Assembly (NCBI GenBank): GCA_964429995.1
Contig: CAYSDY010000008.1
Location: 1 to 35,045, forward strand
Direction: 5' to 3'
Length of the DNA: 35,045 nucleotides
Source of the DNA: UBA583 sp964429995
Lineage (GTDB): Archaea; Nanobdellota; Nanobdellia; Woesearchaeales; UBA583
In this document: positions 33,478 through 35,045 of the stretch, in pieces
How positions within the stretch are numbered: position 1 is the stretch's first letter
Layout: the number at the start of each line of letters is the position of its first letter
Program-made: the position numbers and the translations under genes
The notes under the pieces: generated by a model
The model's input: the letters and a program-made list of their open reading frames with translations, nothing else
Database searches by the model: none
Told to the model about the DNA's origin: nothing

Positions 33478-34941
33478 TCAAGGATTATATGAGCAACGAA
33501 AACCAATACCGTAATGCAAGCCCAAAGGAGCATGACCTAAAGCTAATGCAAAAGCACCAGAACCTGCATTACTATACCAAGAAGCACCAGACATAAATGA
33601 ATGCACTGTTCCACTTGGATGTGCATCTTCAACATTAGCATAGACTTTTCCTACTCCATTATATGATGTTAAAGATGTATTGTAGGGTTTAAAATCATTA
33701 TAAGATGAGTTTACAGATGTCCACTCATACCAACCAGTCGAACCTTGACCTAATGAACTCTCTTCATTAGTATTATAAAAGTCATCATTCCACTCCCATG
33801 CATTACCTGAAAAATCCCATATTATCTCTCCATTATATAATTTCAAGGTTCTTCTCTCTATTGATGTTCCACCATTACCTGTTCCAATATAACCATCATT
33901 TATATTTGGAATAGGCAACGAATATGCAGGCCAGTTATCACTGTGTCCCCTATACATACTACCTGAGTATATTATACTAGTATTCCAATTATATGTATTG
34001 TTTTCTGTTTCTCTTGCTGTTGTTACCCATTCAGCACGAGTTATTAATTTGTAACCTGTACCTAAAGAATTACATGCAGAAATTGCATCTGGTTGAGTAA
34101 TATATGTTATTGGTTCAAGTATTGGAGATGATATTATGCTCAAATCTCCTCCGGCATTATCATATCGCCAAACCTGATATATTGCATCCTGTACTTTACT
34201 TACTGTGTTTGTAAATTTTGCTTCATATTTCATAATATAAAAATCATTATTAACACCTAAATCTTCATTTGCAAATACAAGTACCCATTCTCCACCTTCT
34301 CTTGGTGCTAAACTATCATTACATATTGAATAACTATAGTTGCTTAAACCATCTAAATTTCCATCATTACAAGTTCTTACCTGTGCCATTAAAGAACATC
34401 CTGCTACGTTATTGTATGGTTTATCATACAGATAAAATGTATGTGATGAACCGTTTTCAATAGTAGTACCATTTAAAGAACAACTTAAATCAACTACTGG
34501 TGGCAAACTACCACTACCTGTTTCTGTAATATTAACATGTTTTACATAAAGTTTTTTCTCAATCAAGCCTTTATCCGTTATAACTATAATATCTGGTGTA
34601 CTTATGTTTAAGTTTGAAATACAATCTGTTATATTGATTTCTAATATTCCTTTAGAATAATTTGTTTCACTATCAAAACAACTGTAACCATTGACTTTTA
34701 TATCTTTAATTGTTAAATTATCATAATCATTTTTTATGTACAAACTGTTTCCAACAATTGTTTCTATTCTACTGGTTTTAACATCATTTGATGATGAACT
34801 CTCAACACCACTTAAAATACTTGTTGAATACGTTCCAAACCAATTTTGAAAACCAACTACTGAAACAACTGCAACAACTAATAATAAAGCTGTTGCAACA
34901 ATTGGTGATATACATTTTTTAGAACAAAAAGTTGAATTCAT
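33478..34941 (-). CDS. Pilin-like secreted protein with C-terminal FGE-sulfatase/C-type-lectin-like domain
   Basis: 487 aa. The N-terminus has a short basic leader with KKC (8-10) followed by ISPIVATALLLVVAVVSVVGF (11-31), an archaeal type IV pilin or archaellin-like signal that a prepilin peptidase would cut just before ISP. A beta-rich stalk follows (about 35-145), then a small cysteine-containing module (C154 to about C207). The FGE-sulfatase/C-type-lectin-like domain (about 215-487) includes WDFSGNAWEW (375-384) and the ending IGFRC. Such domains often display a variable binding face, and the last 35 residues look like a DGR variable region. The frame extends upstream to 34989, but the TATA box at 34964-34971 lies between, so the ATG at 34941 is the start. 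Probably displayed on a pilus or the cell surface as an adhesin. Confidence 0.85.
   Translation of the reverse strand: MNSTFCSKKCISPIVATALLLVVAVVSVVGFQNWFGTYSTSILSGVESSSSNDVKTSRIETIVGNSLYIKNDYDNLTIKDIKVNGYSCFDSETNYSKGILEINITDCISNLNISTPDIIVITDKGLIEKKLYVKHVNITETGSGSLPPVVDLSCSLNGTTIENGSSHTFYLYDKPYNNVAGCSLMAQVRTCNDGNLDGLSNYSYSICNDSLAPREGGEWVLVFANEDLGVNNDFYIMKYEAKFTNTVSKVQDAIYQVWRYDNAGGDLSIISSPILEPITYITQPDAISACNSLGTGYKLITRAEWVTTARETENNTYNWNTSIIYSGSMYRGHSDNWPAYSLPIPNINDGYIGTGNGGTSIERRTLKLYNGEIIWDFSGNAWEWNDDFYNTNEESSLGQGSTGWYEWTSVNSSYNDFKPYNTSLTSYNGVGKVYANVEDAHPSGTVHSFMSGASWYSNAGSGAFALALGHAPLGLHYGIGFRCSYNP
33493..33588 (-). other. Candidate DGR variable region in the pilin-like gene
   Basis: Codes for residues 452-483 of the protein. 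A conserved frame (GxSW, AGSGAFALxL, AP, IGFRC) alternates with positions carrying GCT, GGT, CAT, TAT, AGT, GGC, TAC or similar codons. Most of these differ from AAT or AAC only at the first two bases, as adenine-specific mutagenesis of a template repeat would leave them. No template repeat or reverse transcriptase gene was found in the window, so this is an inference from pattern. Confidence 0.45.
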
Positions 34942-34963
34942 AACAAATTTGATATAATAAATT

Positions 34964-34971
34964 ATTATAAA
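34964..34971 (-). promoter_or_regulatory. TATA box of the pilin-like gene
   Basis: TTTATAAT on the minus strand, centred 26.5 nt upstream of the ATG at 34941. It excludes the upstream ATG at 34989. Confidence 0.6.
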
Positions 34972-35001
34972 TTTTACTATATTTAACAAGTTGTGTAGTC
35001 A

Positions 35002-35017
35002 GGTAACATATGTTACC
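35002..35017. promoter_or_regulatory. 16-bp perfect palindrome upstream of the pilin-like gene
   Basis: GGTAACATATGTTACC is a perfect palindrome and unusually G+C-containing for this DNA. It lies about 30 bp upstream of the TATA box and 61-76 nt from the ATG, where an archaeal activator or regulator dimer would bind. Confidence 0.45.
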
Positions 35018-35045
35018 AGATAACTTTTTTCTAAATCCATTTTGT

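Noticed and set aside
34942..34989. Upstream extension of the pilin-like protein
   Set aside because: It would place a second hydrophobic stretch before the pilin leader and includes the TATA box; the 34941 start gives a normal prepilin leader.
1..35045. CRISPR arrays, insertion sequences or prophage genes
   Set aside because: No regularly spaced repeats, transposase, integrase or phage structural genes were seen.

Overview
The window is very A+T-rich and looks archaeal, most likely from the DPANN group (Woesearchaeota/Pacearchaeota-like); the group is an inference. The archaeal case rests on four things: a complete SBDS ribosome-maturation protein (31534-32229), an archaeal type IV pilin-like N-terminus (34941 gene), a COG1361-type surface protein in an ABC operon, and archaeal TATA boxes centred about 24-31 nt upstream of most start codons. 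That spacing leaves almost no room for a 5' UTR, so most transcripts are probably leaderless. I used it to choose starts where several ATGs compete (13050, 13151, 21288, 22703, 25942, 34941).

Layout. 1-2148: a GH13 alpha-glucan enzyme. 2149-2467: a gap with nested inverted repeats that could be a small RNA or a tiny membrane-protein gene. 2468-3625: an RtcB-type RNA ligase. 3688-6928: a three-gene MacB-like ABC operon (ATPase, secreted COG1361 protein, permease). 7110-8237: an unknown gene. 8300-13050: a translation block with leucyl-tRNA synthetase between two tRNA-dihydrouridine synthases. 13151-16247: a DUF2238-like membrane protein, an AP endonuclease, two unknown proteins and a pyrimidine-dimer glycosylase-family protein. 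16304-22509: an ion and osmotic block, with an operon of a CBS-domain protein, a CPA2 antiporter and a P2-type ATPase, then a divergent MscS channel. 22551-25942: small and unknown proteins, including a two-gene membrane/coiled-coil operon. 26070-26144: tRNA-Lys(CTT). 26312-27268: a CaCA cation exchanger. 27265-30194: the anaerobic ribonucleotide reductase operon nrdD-nrdG. 30497-33266: an unknown protein, SBDS, a small membrane protein and a flavodoxin-like protein. 33478-34941: a pilin-like secreted protein with a C-terminal FGE-sulfatase/C-type-lectin-like domain.

The most interesting signal is the 3' end of the last gene. It resembles the variable region of a diversity-generating retroelement (DGR) target, although no reverse transcriptase or template repeat lies in the window. 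Its promoter carries a 16-bp perfect palindrome. Other points are a leucyl-tRNA synthetase with a bacterial-type body and an archaeal-looking C-terminus, an inverted repeat enclosing the TATA box of the ion-transport operon, a NrdR-box-like palindrome upstream of nrdD, and a P-type ATPase lacking a TM6 cation-binding aspartate. No CRISPR array, insertion sequence, rRNA or replication origin was recognised.
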